Shown here: one piece after another, positions 17,915 through 26,093 of the stretch
How the letters are laid out: each line of letters begins with the position of its first letter
Position numbering within the stretch: the stretch's first letter is position 1
DNA from: Herbaspirillum huttiense
GTDB taxonomy: Bacteria; Pseudomonadota; Gammaproteobacteria; Burkholderiales; Burkholderiaceae_D
Direction of reading: 5' to 3'
DNA length: 64,000 nt
NCBI RefSeq assembly: GCF_004367745.1
Contig: NZ_CP037993.1
Location: 4,154,001 to 4,218,000, forward strand
The notes under the pieces: model-generated
What the model was told of the DNA's origin: nothing
Seen by the model: the letters and a program-made list of their open reading frames with translations, nothing else
Databases searched by the model: none
Made by a program: the position numbers and the translations under genes

Positions 17915-18810
17915 GCTGCGCTCCTGGGATCAGAAGATGGCACCGCGCTCAGTGACAGGCGCATCTCGCCTGCCAGGCGTTGACCGGGTTCTAGGATGTG
18001 CATGGCGGGGGCGATGCCATGCAGTGCATTGTTGGGATGGCTGACCGGCTCGAAGGCATAGAACGGCTGTCCGGACGGACGGAACAACACGGCGCAGCGC
18101 AACGCCGTACTGGCGGTCAGCGTGATGCGGTGATGCGGGCCGGTCATGATGGCCTGGCCGCTCCAGTCGGTAAAGCAGTTGTCGATCGTCAGCGTGTCGA
18201 GATGTCTGGTGTCCGGGGGTGGGACGCTGCCGCAGGGCAGCTTGTCGGGACCATTGAGCAGCATGGCCTGCCAGTGCGTCTGCAACTGCGTGGGTTGCGC
18301 CGCCGAGATCAGCGGGAAGAAAGGATGCCAGCCCAAGCCGCAGGGAGCCCGGCGCTGGTCGAGGTTCTTCACCTCCAGTTGCAGCACCAGATCATCGCCC
18401 TCCAGCGTGACGACCTGCGTGGCGCGCAAGGCGAAGGGCCACTCGCCTGCTGCGGGTGAGGCATGTTCCAGCTGCATCGTGACCGATTCCGCACTGCTGC
18501 TCCGCACCTGCCATGGTCGTTGGAAGCCCAGGCCATGGATGGCGTGCGGTTCGTTGTCGAAGTTGGCGGTGAGCACATACGCCCGGCCCTCGAAGCTGAA
18601 CGCCGCGTCGGCAATACGATTCGAAAACGGCAGCAAGGGATAGCAGGCGCTGCGCCGCACCAGTCCTTGCTGCAACGCTTCTTCGGCACTGGGCCGCAGC
18701 ACCGGCTGGCCGCGCCAGTTGGCGGAAGCAAGCGCCCCGCCCAATGCAGGCAGCACGCGCACCTGCCAGTCGCCCCGGACCAAATCGACCGCGAGCAACG
18801 GGGCCGGCAT
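17911..18810 (-). CDS. Sulfoquinovose mutarotase (aldose 1-epimerase family)
   Basis: Aldose-1-epimerase family protein of 299 residues, cytosolic. Conserved elements: PFSNRIADAAF (Asn64-Arg65), AIHGLGF (His92), the catalytic-acid histidine in GLGWHPFF (His162) and the base glutamate in YAFEPVSHPNNA (Glu254). It should interconvert alpha- and beta-SQ so that the sugar released by the glycosidase is the anomer the dehydrogenase needs. The one-base overlap with the aldolase stop and the four-base overlap with the dehydrogenase start show tight coupling. From memory, a mutarotase of this kind from Herbaspirillum has been studied biochemically; I could not verify this. Confidence 0.85.
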   Translation of the reverse strand: MPAPLLAVDLVRGDWQVRVLPALGGALASANWRGQPVLRPSAEEALQQGLVRRSACYPLLPFSNRIADAAFSFEGRAYVLTANFDNEPHAIHGLGFQRPWQVRSSSAESVTMQLEHASPAAGEWPFALRATQVVTLEGDDLVLQLEVKNLDQRRAPCGLGWHPFFPLISAAQPTQLQTHWQAMLLNGPDKLPCGSVPPPDTRHLDTLTIDNCFTDWSGQAIMTGPHHRITLTASTALRCAVLFRPSGQPFYAFEPVSHPNNALHGIAPAMHILEPGQRLAGEMRLSLSAVPSSDPRSAA

Positions 18811-19658
18811 CAGTAAGGTCCTCCGGCATTTGCCTGGGGTGCGGTCTGGTCGAACTCGGCGATGAAGGCATTGGCCTGGCGCATCATCATGCCCATGTCG
18901 GAAGCGATGGCGACGTAGTCATACCCCATCGCCACGAACTCGCGCACCATCAGCGGCGTCGGACCGACGATGCCGACCGGCTTGCCCACTGCGTGCGCAC
19001 GGCGGGCTACATCGGCAATGGCCGCGCGCACCTCGGCATCGGCCAGATTGCCGATCTTGCCCATGGCGGCCGACAGATCGCCGGGGCCGAGGAAGAGCGC
19101 ATCCACGCCCGGGACGGCGGCGATCTCTTCAAGGCGCGCAATGGCTTCGGGCGTTTCCAGCTGCACGATGCAGCTCACCGCTTCATCGGCACGGCGACCG
19201 AATTCGCTCCATGTGCCGTAGCGGCTGGCGCGGTGCATGGCGGCAAAGCCACGCGTTCCTTGCGGTGGAAACCGCATGGCCGCTGCAGCGGCACGGGCCT
19301 GCTCGACGGTCTGCACGAAGGGAAACATCAGCGTGGTGGCCCCCATATCGAGCGCGCGCTTGGCCAGCGTGTGATCATTGCTGGCCAGGCGCACGATGGG
19401 CATGGCGCTGCCGCAATCCACCGCGCGCAGCAGATTCTGCACGTCGGTGAATTCCAGCGGGACATGTTCCATGTCGATGAGCAGCCAGTCAAAGCCGGCG
19501 TGCGACAGCCCTTCGGCGCTGGCGCTGCCGCCCGACATCAGCCAGGTTCCCAATGGCGTGCTGCGCGCGGTGCTCTGCCGCGCGCGGGCCAGCATGCCGG
19601 CGAAACGATTGGCAGCCGGATCGCAGCGCTGCGAGGTGAAGGCGGTGGATGTAGTCAT
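18810..19658 (-). CDS. 2-keto-3,6-dideoxy-6-sulfogluconate (KDSG) aldolase, HpcH/HpaI family
   Basis: Class II pyruvate aldolase of 282 residues. Family residues are visible: His65 in IDMEHVPLEF, Arg90 in PIVRLAS, and the metal ligands Glu168 (VQLETPEA) and Asp194 (FLGPGDLSAAMG). The expected reaction in the sulfo-ED route is cleavage of KDSG to pyruvate, which enters central metabolism, and 3-sulfolactaldehyde. Ten bases separate it from the dehydratase stop, and its own stop overlaps the mutarotase start by one base. The same family splits 2-keto-3-deoxy acids in pentose and aromatic pathways, so the substrate comes from context. Confidence 0.83.
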   Translation of the reverse strand: MTTSTAFTSQRCDPAANRFAGMLARARQSTARSTPLGTWLMSGGSASAEGLSHAGFDWLLIDMEHVPLEFTDVQNLLRAVDCGSAMPIVRLASNDHTLAKRALDMGATTLMFPFVQTVEQARAAAAAMRFPPQGTRGFAAMHRASRYGTWSEFGRRADEAVSCIVQLETPEAIARLEEIAAVPGVDALFLGPGDLSAAMGKIGNLADAEVRAAIADVARRAHAVGKPVGIVGPTPLMVREFVAMGYDYVAIASDMGMMMRQANAFIAEFDQTAPQANAGGPY

Positions 19659-19668
19659 ACGGGTCCGA

Positions 19669-21411
19669 TCAGAAGATGGAAGGTTCGACCGGTGTTTCGA
19701 AACCGGTCAGAAAATCGAAGTCGCAGCCCTTGTCGGCCTGCGAGACGTGCTCCACGTAGAGGCGGATATAGCCGCGCTGGCGCGGCAGCGGCGGAGCCTG
19801 CCACTGGCCGCGGCGCTGAGCCAGCTCCTGCTCCGAGAGCAACACGTTGATGCTGCCGGCGGCAACGTCGAGCTCAATGATGTCGCCCGTGCGGATCAGG
19901 GCCAGCGGGCCACCCACGGCAGATTCCGGCGAGACATGCAAGACACAGGTACCGTAGTGGGTGCCGCTCATGCGGGCGTCGGAGATGCGCAGCATGTCGC
20001 GCACACCGGCGGCCAGCAACTTCTTGGGAATGGGAAGGTTGCCCCACTCCGGCATGCCTGGTGCACCGATGGGACCACCGCCACGCAAGACCAGCACGGT
20101 ATCGGCATCGACATCGAGGTCAGGATCGTGGATGCTGGCGTTCATCTCGGCAATCGAATCGAACACCAGCGCCCGCCCGCGATGCTTGAGCAGGTGCGGG
20201 CTGGCGGCGCTGGGCTTGATGACCGCGCCGTTGGGGGCCAGGTTGCCGCGCAGCACGGCCAGCGCAGCGCCCTCGGTCACCGGCTGGTCCAGCGGACGGA
20301 TGGCGGTTTCGTTGGCAGTGCGGGCGCTGGCCGCACAACGCGCCAGATTCTCGCCCAGGCTCAGACCGGTGACGGTGAGACAGTCGAGCGCCAGATGCGG
20401 CTTCAACTGGTCCAGCAGTGCGGGCAGGCCGCCGGCATAGTAGAAGTCTTCCATCAGGCGTGTGCCGGAGGGGAAGATGTCGGCCAGCACCGGGATGCCG
20501 GCCCCGACCTTCACGAAATCGTCCAGGGTCAGCTCCACGCCGCCGCGTCCGGCAATGGCGATGGTGTGGATGGCGGCGTTGGTGGAGCCCCCCAGGGCCA
20601 TGTAGGCGATGATGCCGTTGTCTACCGCAGAGCGGCTGAAGATGCAGCTGGGCTTCAGATCCTCCCACACCATGGCAACGATCCGCTCGCCACTGGCAGC
20701 GCACATGCGCGGATGCGCCGCATCCATGGCCGGGATGCTGGTGGCACCAGGCAGCGTGAAACCCATGGCCTCGACGATGGAGGTCATGGTGCTGGCCGTG
20801 CCCATGGTGTTGCAGGTACCGGGCGCGCGGGTCATGCGCGATTCCAGAGCGATCCACTCTTCCTTGTCGATGTTGCCGGCCACGTACTCATCCCAGAATT
20901 TGCGGGTGTGGGTGCCGGCACCGACCACCTGTCCGTTGTAGCGGTCGCTGAGCATCGGGCCGGCGGGTACGTAGAGGCAAGGCAGATCAGCAGAGAGCGC
21001 TCCCATCATGAGGCCGGGCGTGGTCTTGTCGCAACCGCCCATGAGGATGGCACCGTCGATCGGCAGCGAACGCAGCAGTTCCTCGGTTTCCATGGCCAGC
21101 ATGTTGCGGTAGATCATGGTGGTGGGCTTGACCATCACTTCGCCCAACGACATGGCGGGCAACTCCACCGGCAGGCCGCCGGCCATCAGGATGCCGCGTT
21201 TGACCACCTCGGCGCGTTCGCGCAGGTGGGCGTGGCAGGGCGAGAGATCGCTCCAGGTGTTGATGACCGCGATGACCGGCCGGGTCATGAAATCTTCCCG
21301 GCGCAATCCCATCTGCTGCAGGCGCTGGCGGTGGGCGAAGGAGCGCATGTCGTCCGGAGCGAGCCAGCGTTGACTGCGCAGGTCAGCCAGTTGTTTGCGT
21401 TTTTCTTGCAT
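19669..21411 (-). CDS. 6-deoxy-6-sulfogluconate dehydratase (IlvD/EDD family)
   Basis: IlvD/EDD dehydratase of 580 residues. The three cysteines expected to hold an Fe-S cluster are Cys59 (WSDLSPCHAH), Cys127 (GGCDKTTPG) and Cys200 (GTCNTMGTAST), at the same numbering as in sugar-acid dehydratases of the L-arabinonate type; SDARMSGT near the C-terminus provides the catalytic Ser. It would dehydrate sulfogluconate to KDSG. The start at 21411 is 18 bases after the exporter stop, and the aldolase follows after 10 bases. On sequence alone L-arabinonate dehydratase is equally likely; the sulfoquinovosidase, sulfolactaldehyde dehydrogenase and exporter in the same operon decide for SQ. Confidence 0.83.
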   Translation of the reverse strand: MQEKRKQLADLRSQRWLAPDDMRSFAHRQRLQQMGLRREDFMTRPVIAVINTWSDLSPCHAHLRERAEVVKRGILMAGGLPVELPAMSLGEVMVKPTTMIYRNMLAMETEELLRSLPIDGAILMGGCDKTTPGLMMGALSADLPCLYVPAGPMLSDRYNGQVVGAGTHTRKFWDEYVAGNIDKEEWIALESRMTRAPGTCNTMGTASTMTSIVEAMGFTLPGATSIPAMDAAHPRMCAASGERIVAMVWEDLKPSCIFSRSAVDNGIIAYMALGGSTNAAIHTIAIAGRGGVELTLDDFVKVGAGIPVLADIFPSGTRLMEDFYYAGGLPALLDQLKPHLALDCLTVTGLSLGENLARCAASARTANETAIRPLDQPVTEGAALAVLRGNLAPNGAVIKPSAASPHLLKHRGRALVFDSIAEMNASIHDPDLDVDADTVLVLRGGGPIGAPGMPEWGNLPIPKKLLAAGVRDMLRISDARMSGTHYGTCVLHVSPESAVGGPLALIRTGDIIELDVAAGSINVLLSEQELAQRRGQWQAPPLPRQRGYIRLYVEHVSQADKGCDFDFLTGFETPVEPSIF

Positions 21412-21429
21412 GATGTAGAAGCGTTGAAA

Positions 21430-22191
21430 TCAGGTTGGGGAAAGCGCCGGGGCCACCAGGCTGCCGCCGGCCACCAGCAATAACAGGAACACGATGCGTC
21501 GGACCGTCAGCGGTGACCACTGCGGGGGATGGCGGCGTGCCAGCCAGGTCACGCCCAGCACCACCGGCAGCGCTTCCAGGCTCAGCGCCAGCGATGCATG
21601 GTCGAAGCGGCCCTGAGCCAGCACGATCACCAGCCGCAGTACGGCGTTGACGGCAAAGAGCAGCACCAGCGTGTCGCGCACGACGACGCGGTCCAGCGGT
21701 TGCCGGTACAGGTGGAACACCATCGGCGGACCGGCACTGGCGAAGACGCCGCCCATGATCCCGGAGAGCACGCCGAAAAAGGCGAAGGAAGGCGCAGACG
21801 AGAGCTGCTCGCGCACCTGCGTCCGCAACACCAGCAACAAGCTGCACGCCAGAATGGCCAAGCCCAGCGCCAGCCGCAGCACGCCGATGGCATGATCCGA
21901 CATCCAGGCCAGCAGGCAGGCGCCCAGCCCCACGCCGATCAGGCTGCTGCCGAAGGCCGGCACGATCAGCGCACGCGGCAGGCCCGGTGCGGTGCGCACG
22001 ATCACCGCCGCATTGGCCAGCACCATGACGGTCACGACATTGGCCGCCACCGCCAGCGGGGCCAGGTGCAGCATCGCCACCAGTCCCAGCAGCACCAGCC
22101 CGAAGGCAAACCCGGTGAGGCTCTGCACGAAGGTCGCCAGCGCCACGCAAGCGACGAAGAGCAGATGGCTGCCGATGCCGTTGAGCAGCAT
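21430..22191 (-). CDS. TauE/SafE-family exporter, probably for sulfolactate
   Basis: Membrane protein of 253 residues with about eight hydrophobic helices. It shows the two-fold TauE/SafE pattern: an N-terminal half with FVQSLTGFAFGLVLLGL and a second half with GVLSGIMGGVFASAGPPMVF. Members move sulfonates or sulfite out of the cell. Sulfo-ED bacteria cannot use the C3-sulfonate end product, so export of sulfolactate is the natural role. The ATG at 22191 overlaps the TGA of the sulfoquinovosidase gene by one base, so the reading frame upstream of it is not part of the protein. An uptake role cannot be excluded. Confidence 0.82.
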   Translation of the reverse strand: MLLNGIGSHLLFVACVALATFVQSLTGFAFGLVLLGLVAMLHLAPLAVAANVVTVMVLANAAVIVRTAPGLPRALIVPAFGSSLIGVGLGACLLAWMSDHAIGVLRLALGLAILACSLLLVLRTQVREQLSSAPSFAFFGVLSGIMGGVFASAGPPMVFHLYRQPLDRVVVRDTLVLLFAVNAVLRLVIVLAQGRFDHASLALSLEALPVVLGVTWLARRHPPQWSPLTVRRIVFLLLLVAGGSLVAPALSPT

Positions 22192-24254
22192 CAGAGACTC
22201 CGCGCCAGCGCCAGGAATTGCTCGGCGCGTGCTGCGCCTGCCCGTACGAAGACCGGCGGCTGGCCCAGCGGTGCAGCCACTTGCACACGCTGGCCGCCAG
22301 CGTGGCGCTGAGCGCTCCACAGATGCAGCCAGTCATCGCCCAGGGGCAGGTAGGCACTCCAGCAGTTGGCCTCCGCCGCATGCACGGGCGCGACCAGCAA
22401 GTCGGGACCATAGAGATACTGGTCCTGTATGGCGTAGGTGGCGCGGTCCTGTTCGTAATGCAGGAACAGCGGACGCTGCAGCGGCAGGCCACGGGTGGCG
22501 GCTTGTTCGGCCAGTTCCTCCACGTAGGGCTTCAGGCCGACGAACAGACGCGTCATCCGGGCAAAATGCGCCAGCACAGCCGGGTCCTGCCAGAACTGGA
22601 AGTTCTCGTCGGGACGGTTGCCTTCGTGGGTGCGCATCATGGGGGTGAAGGCCGCCATCTCGGCCCAGCGCTGGAACAGTTCCGGCGTGCGGCGGTTGCC
22701 GAACAGGCTGGTGTAGCCGCCGATATCGCTGTGGTGGTAGGCATTGCCCAGCAGCCCCGATGAGAGCGCGCCGCAGATCACGGTCTGTAAACCGTCATGA
22801 CGGCTGAAGTCGACCGATTGGTCGCCCGCCCACAGCAGCGGGCAGTGCGCCTGTACACCGGTATAGCCGGCGCGCATGAAGAACACCGCGTCGCCGGTAC
22901 GCCCGGCGTCGGCGATGGCGCGGGCGTTGACCTCGGCCCACAGCGTGGGCCAGGCATTGTGCATCAGCATGGCTGACTGGCCATTGGCCAGAGTGACATC
23001 GGTGGGCAGGTATTCGCCGAAGTCGGCCATCCAGCCATCCAGGCCCTGGTCAAGCATCTCGTCGCGGATGACGCGCTGCTCGAACCAGCGCGCGGCTTCC
23101 GGCTGGGTGAAATCGACCACGCCGCAATCGAATTCACCGAAGTCGACCAGATAGTCGCTGCCATCGGCGTGGGTCGCCAGGAATCCTTGGGCGTGTGCTT
23201 CGCCATAAAGCGCGCCATCCACGCACAGATAGGGATTGACGTAGCCGAGGAAGCGCACGCCCTGCTGCTTCAATTGCGCCAGCCAGTCGGCGTGGCCGGG
23301 ATAGCGCTGCGCGTTCCAGCGCCAGTCCCAGAACAGGCGCTTGCCGAACGAGGTCTGACGGATACCGACCCAGTCCTCGCACCACAGGCCGCTGACGGCC
23401 AGGCCTGCGCTGCGGCTCTGCTCAAGGATGGTGGCGGCATGTTCGCGGCCATTCTTCAGGCCGAGAATGGCCCCGTCGAGTACCCACGACGGCAGGCGCG
23501 GCTGGCGGCCGAAGCGCTGCGAGATGCGTTCCACCAGGGTCGGGAAATCATCGGCCAGCAGGAATTCGATGCGCTCGGGGATGGCCCAGAATTGCAGCTC
23601 GTGATACGTCCCGGCGCGAAAATCGAAGTCGGCATAGGCGGTGGTGTCGGCGTGCAGGCAATAGCGCTGCGACGACACGAAGCTCGGTTGCGGATAATTG
23701 GTGTGGTAGTAGTCGCCACCGGCCTTGGCGGTGACGTCGGCCTGCCAGGTCAGGTAGGTACTCTTGTCTCGTCCGACGCCTGGCTCGGAGGTCCACAACG
23801 GAAAATGACGGCCGCGCAGGTCGAAGTAGGACATCTGCTCGCCACACCCCCAGACGTGTTCCTCGGTCTGGGCCGGCACGCGCCACCAGAGGCGGTTGGC
23901 GATGGCGCCAGCGGTGCTGCCCGACCGTGCGCACAGGCTGAACTGCACGCCATGGGCCTGACGGATCGCCATCAGTACCAGCTCGGGCTCGCTGTGGGCA
24001 TCGCGGGCAAAGCTGACCTGCACGCTGCCATCGGCCTGCACCGCGTGCTGTGCGTAGCGCAGGGCAATGCGCTCCTCGACGTAATCGCTGATGTCGAAAT
24101 TGCCGCGATACATGGCCACGCTCTCCCGGCCATAGCCAATGAAGACTGCCGGCGCCTGTGGCGAATGGGCAAGTAGCAGGCGGCCCGCCACGTCCAGTTC
24201 GAGCCGGCCATCCTCATGCTGGGTCCAGCGCATGGTATTTCCTGTGTGTGTCAT
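22191..24254 (-). CDS. yihQ: Sulfoquinovosidase (GH31, YihQ type)
   Basis: Glycoside hydrolase family 31 enzyme of 687 residues that frees SQ from SQ-glycerol or sulfolipid. It follows E. coli YihQ closely along its whole length (GCGEQMSYFDLRGRHFPLWT, WMADFGEYLPTD, HHSDIGGYTSLF, MMRTHEGNRP). The nucleophile is Asp411 (MADFGEY) and the acid/base Asp478 (WAGDQSVD). Sulfonate-pocket residues line up as Lys267 (GLKNGRE), Glu293 (LWCEDW), Arg306 and Trp309 (FGKRLFW) and Tyr514 (GGYTS). This is the Lys-Glu-Arg-Trp-Tyr version known from an Agrobacterium enzyme, where E. coli has Gln-Gln. No signal peptide, so it acts in the cytosol after uptake. The start at 24254 has AAGGA upstream, 22 bases after the importer stop. 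Confidence 0.92.
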   Translation of the reverse strand: MTHTGNTMRWTQHEDGRLELDVAGRLLLAHSPQAPAVFIGYGRESVAMYRGNFDISDYVEERIALRYAQHAVQADGSVQVSFARDAHSEPELVLMAIRQAHGVQFSLCARSGSTAGAIANRLWWRVPAQTEEHVWGCGEQMSYFDLRGRHFPLWTSEPGVGRDKSTYLTWQADVTAKAGGDYYHTNYPQPSFVSSQRYCLHADTTAYADFDFRAGTYHELQFWAIPERIEFLLADDFPTLVERISQRFGRQPRLPSWVLDGAILGLKNGREHAATILEQSRSAGLAVSGLWCEDWVGIRQTSFGKRLFWDWRWNAQRYPGHADWLAQLKQQGVRFLGYVNPYLCVDGALYGEAHAQGFLATHADGSDYLVDFGEFDCGVVDFTQPEAARWFEQRVIRDEMLDQGLDGWMADFGEYLPTDVTLANGQSAMLMHNAWPTLWAEVNARAIADAGRTGDAVFFMRAGYTGVQAHCPLLWAGDQSVDFSRHDGLQTVICGALSSGLLGNAYHHSDIGGYTSLFGNRRTPELFQRWAEMAAFTPMMRTHEGNRPDENFQFWQDPAVLAHFARMTRLFVGLKPYVEELAEQAATRGLPLQRPLFLHYEQDRATYAIQDQYLYGPDLLVAPVHAAEANCWSAYLPLGDDWLHLWSAQRHAGGQRVQVAAPLGQPPVFVRAGAARAEQFLALARSL

Positions 24255-24276
24255 TGCATTCCTTGCTTGGTTCGGT

Positions 24277-26010
24277 TCAGCGGATAGCCGCGGCAGCGCG
24301 GGCGCGGCCAGCATCGGCGGCATGGACGCGACGGCGCAGCACCACCAGCAGCAGCACGGCCACGGCCCAGGTCAGGCCCATCCACAGGTAGTACTGCTGG
24401 GTCACGCCGCCGGCGCGCGCCACGCCCAGCGGCGAGAAGGTCAGGTAGACACTCACCAGCAGGGCCATCAGCAGCACGCTCATGCGACTGGCATAGCGCC
24501 AGGGCGTGAGATCGCCATGCTGACGGATATGCGCCTGGTAGGGCTGCGCGCGGCGGAAGAACTGGCCCAGCACCAGCATGAGCAGCACTTCGGTGACGAA
24601 CAGCATGCCCATGATATGGATGAAATGAATGCCATAAGTGCTGTCGACCTTGAAGACGAAGATCAGCAGGGTGTAGGCGATCACATGCAGCAACAACACG
24701 ATCTTGGCGGGCAGTGTATCGATGCGGCCATTGAAAAAGCCCATCAGCACCACCGCAATGATGGGAATGTTGAAGAAGCCGCTGAAGCGGCGCATGACCG
24801 TGTAGATGCCGTCGGGCGCGAACATCAGCAGCGGGGCGATCAACAGCGAGATCACAGCCACTGCGATGCTGGCCATCTTGCCCACGCGAATCATCTTCTC
24901 GTCGCTGGCATCGGGTTTCCAGACGCGATAGAAGTCGAAGGCGATCAGGGTCGCGGTACTGTTGATGACGGCATTGAAGTGGCTCATCACGGTACCGAAC
25001 AGCACGGCCACGAAGAAGCCCTTGGCCCACCACGGCAGCAGGTCGGCCACCAGTTGGGGATAGGCCAGGTCGGGACGCGCCAGGGGGTTGCCGGCATACA
25101 GGTGATAGGCGATCACGCCGGGCATCAGCATGATGATGGGCACCATCAGTTTGAGCAGCCCCGACAGCAGCACTCCCTTCTGCCCTTCGGCCAGATTCTT
25201 GGCCGCGAAGGTGCGCTGGATGATGGACTGGTTGGTGCACCAGTAGAACAGGTTCGCAAAGATCATGCCGGTGAAGACGGTGCCGAACGGGACTGAATCA
25301 TGCGCCCCGCCAATGGCCGACAACTTCTCCGGCGCTTCGGTGGCGACCACGTGCAGGCCGGCGAAAAAATCGCCCTGGCCCAGCGCCAGCAGCCCGAGCG
25401 CCGGCACCATCAGTCCGGCGATGAGCAGACCCACGCCGTTGATGGTGTCGGATACGGCCACCGCACGCAGGCCGCCGAAGACTGCATAGAGCGCACCGAT
25501 GACACCGGAGATCCACACCAGTGCGGTAATGGTGACCGGATAGGAGGTGCCGAATGCCTGCTGGACGCCGAACACCTGGTTGAAGGTGATGGCCCCCAGG
25601 TACAGGCCTGAGGGATTGACCACCAGCATGTAGCTGATGACAAAGAAGGCACTGACGACGCGGCGGGTGGTGGCGTCAAAACGCTCTTCAAGGAACTGCG
25701 GCAGGGTCGAGAAGCCGCCGCGCAGATAGCGCGGCAGGAAGAACATGGCCAGCGCCACGGTCGCCACCGCAGCGGTGCACTCCCAGGCCATGGCCGAGAG
25801 ATTGTGGGCGTAAGCGTCGCCGTTCAAGCCCACCAGTTGTTCCACCGACAGGTTGGTGAGCATCATGGAGCCGGCGATGAACCAGCCATTGAGTCCGCCG
25901 CTGGCCATGAAGTAGCCGCGCGCGCCGACATCCTTGGCGCGCCGGGTGAACAGGTACGACACATAGGCCACCAGTGCCGTAAAGAGGATGAAGCTGAGTA
26001 GGGTAATGAT
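24277..26010 (-). CDS. Sodium/solute symporter (SSS/SglT-like), probable importer of SQ or SQ-glycoside; non-canonical start
   Basis: Inner-membrane symporter of about 577 residues with some 14 helices. Family features include RRAKDVGARGYFMASGGLNG, the sodium-site region NLSVEQLVGLNG, and NQSIIQRTFAAKNLAEGQ, typical of sugar-type SSS carriers. The first ATG/GTG-type start in frame is GTG at 25971, which would cut off half of helix 1 (TLLSFILFTALVAYVSYLF). A perfect AAGGAG lies at 26022-26017 and is followed by ATC-ATC-ATT, so initiation at ATC 26010 (spacing 6) or ATT 26007 (spacing 9) is more likely. It lies 83 bases after the dehydrogenase stop and directly before the sulfoquinovosidase gene. 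Substrate inferred from context. Confidence 0.82.
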   Translation of the reverse strand: MITLLSFILFTALVAYVSYLFTRRAKDVGARGYFMASGGLNGWFIAGSMMLTNLSVEQLVGLNGDAYAHNLSAMAWECTAAVATVALAMFFLPRYLRGGFSTLPQFLEERFDATTRRVVSAFFVISYMLVVNPSGLYLGAITFNQVFGVQQAFGTSYPVTITALVWISGVIGALYAVFGGLRAVAVSDTINGVGLLIAGLMVPALGLLALGQGDFFAGLHVVATEAPEKLSAIGGAHDSVPFGTVFTGMIFANLFYWCTNQSIIQRTFAAKNLAEGQKGVLLSGLLKLMVPIIMLMPGVIAYHLYAGNPLARPDLAYPQLVADLLPWWAKGFFVAVLFGTVMSHFNAVINSTATLIAFDFYRVWKPDASDEKMIRVGKMASIAVAVISLLIAPLLMFAPDGIYTVMRRFSGFFNIPIIAVVLMGFFNGRIDTLPAKIVLLLHVIAYTLLIFVFKVDSTYGIHFIHIMGMLFVTEVLLMLVLGQFFRRAQPYQAHIRQHGDLTPWRYASRMSVLLMALLVSVYLTFSPLGVARAGGVTQQYYLWMGLTWAVAVLLLVVLRRRVHAADAGRARAAAAIR

Positions 26011-26093
26011 GATCGTCTCCTTGTAGTTTCTTCATTCTTTCTTCGGGCCGTCTCGACGGACTGGCCCTGTCGTCATGCTGCAAGGGCTGGCAT

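Noticed and set aside
17093-21411. Reading the dehydrogenase, dehydratase and aldolase as an L-arabinose or D-xylose pathway
   Set aside because: The same operon contains a YihQ-type sulfoquinovosidase with its sulfonate pocket, a sulfolactaldehyde-type dehydrogenase and a TauE exporter, and no pentose-specific transporter.
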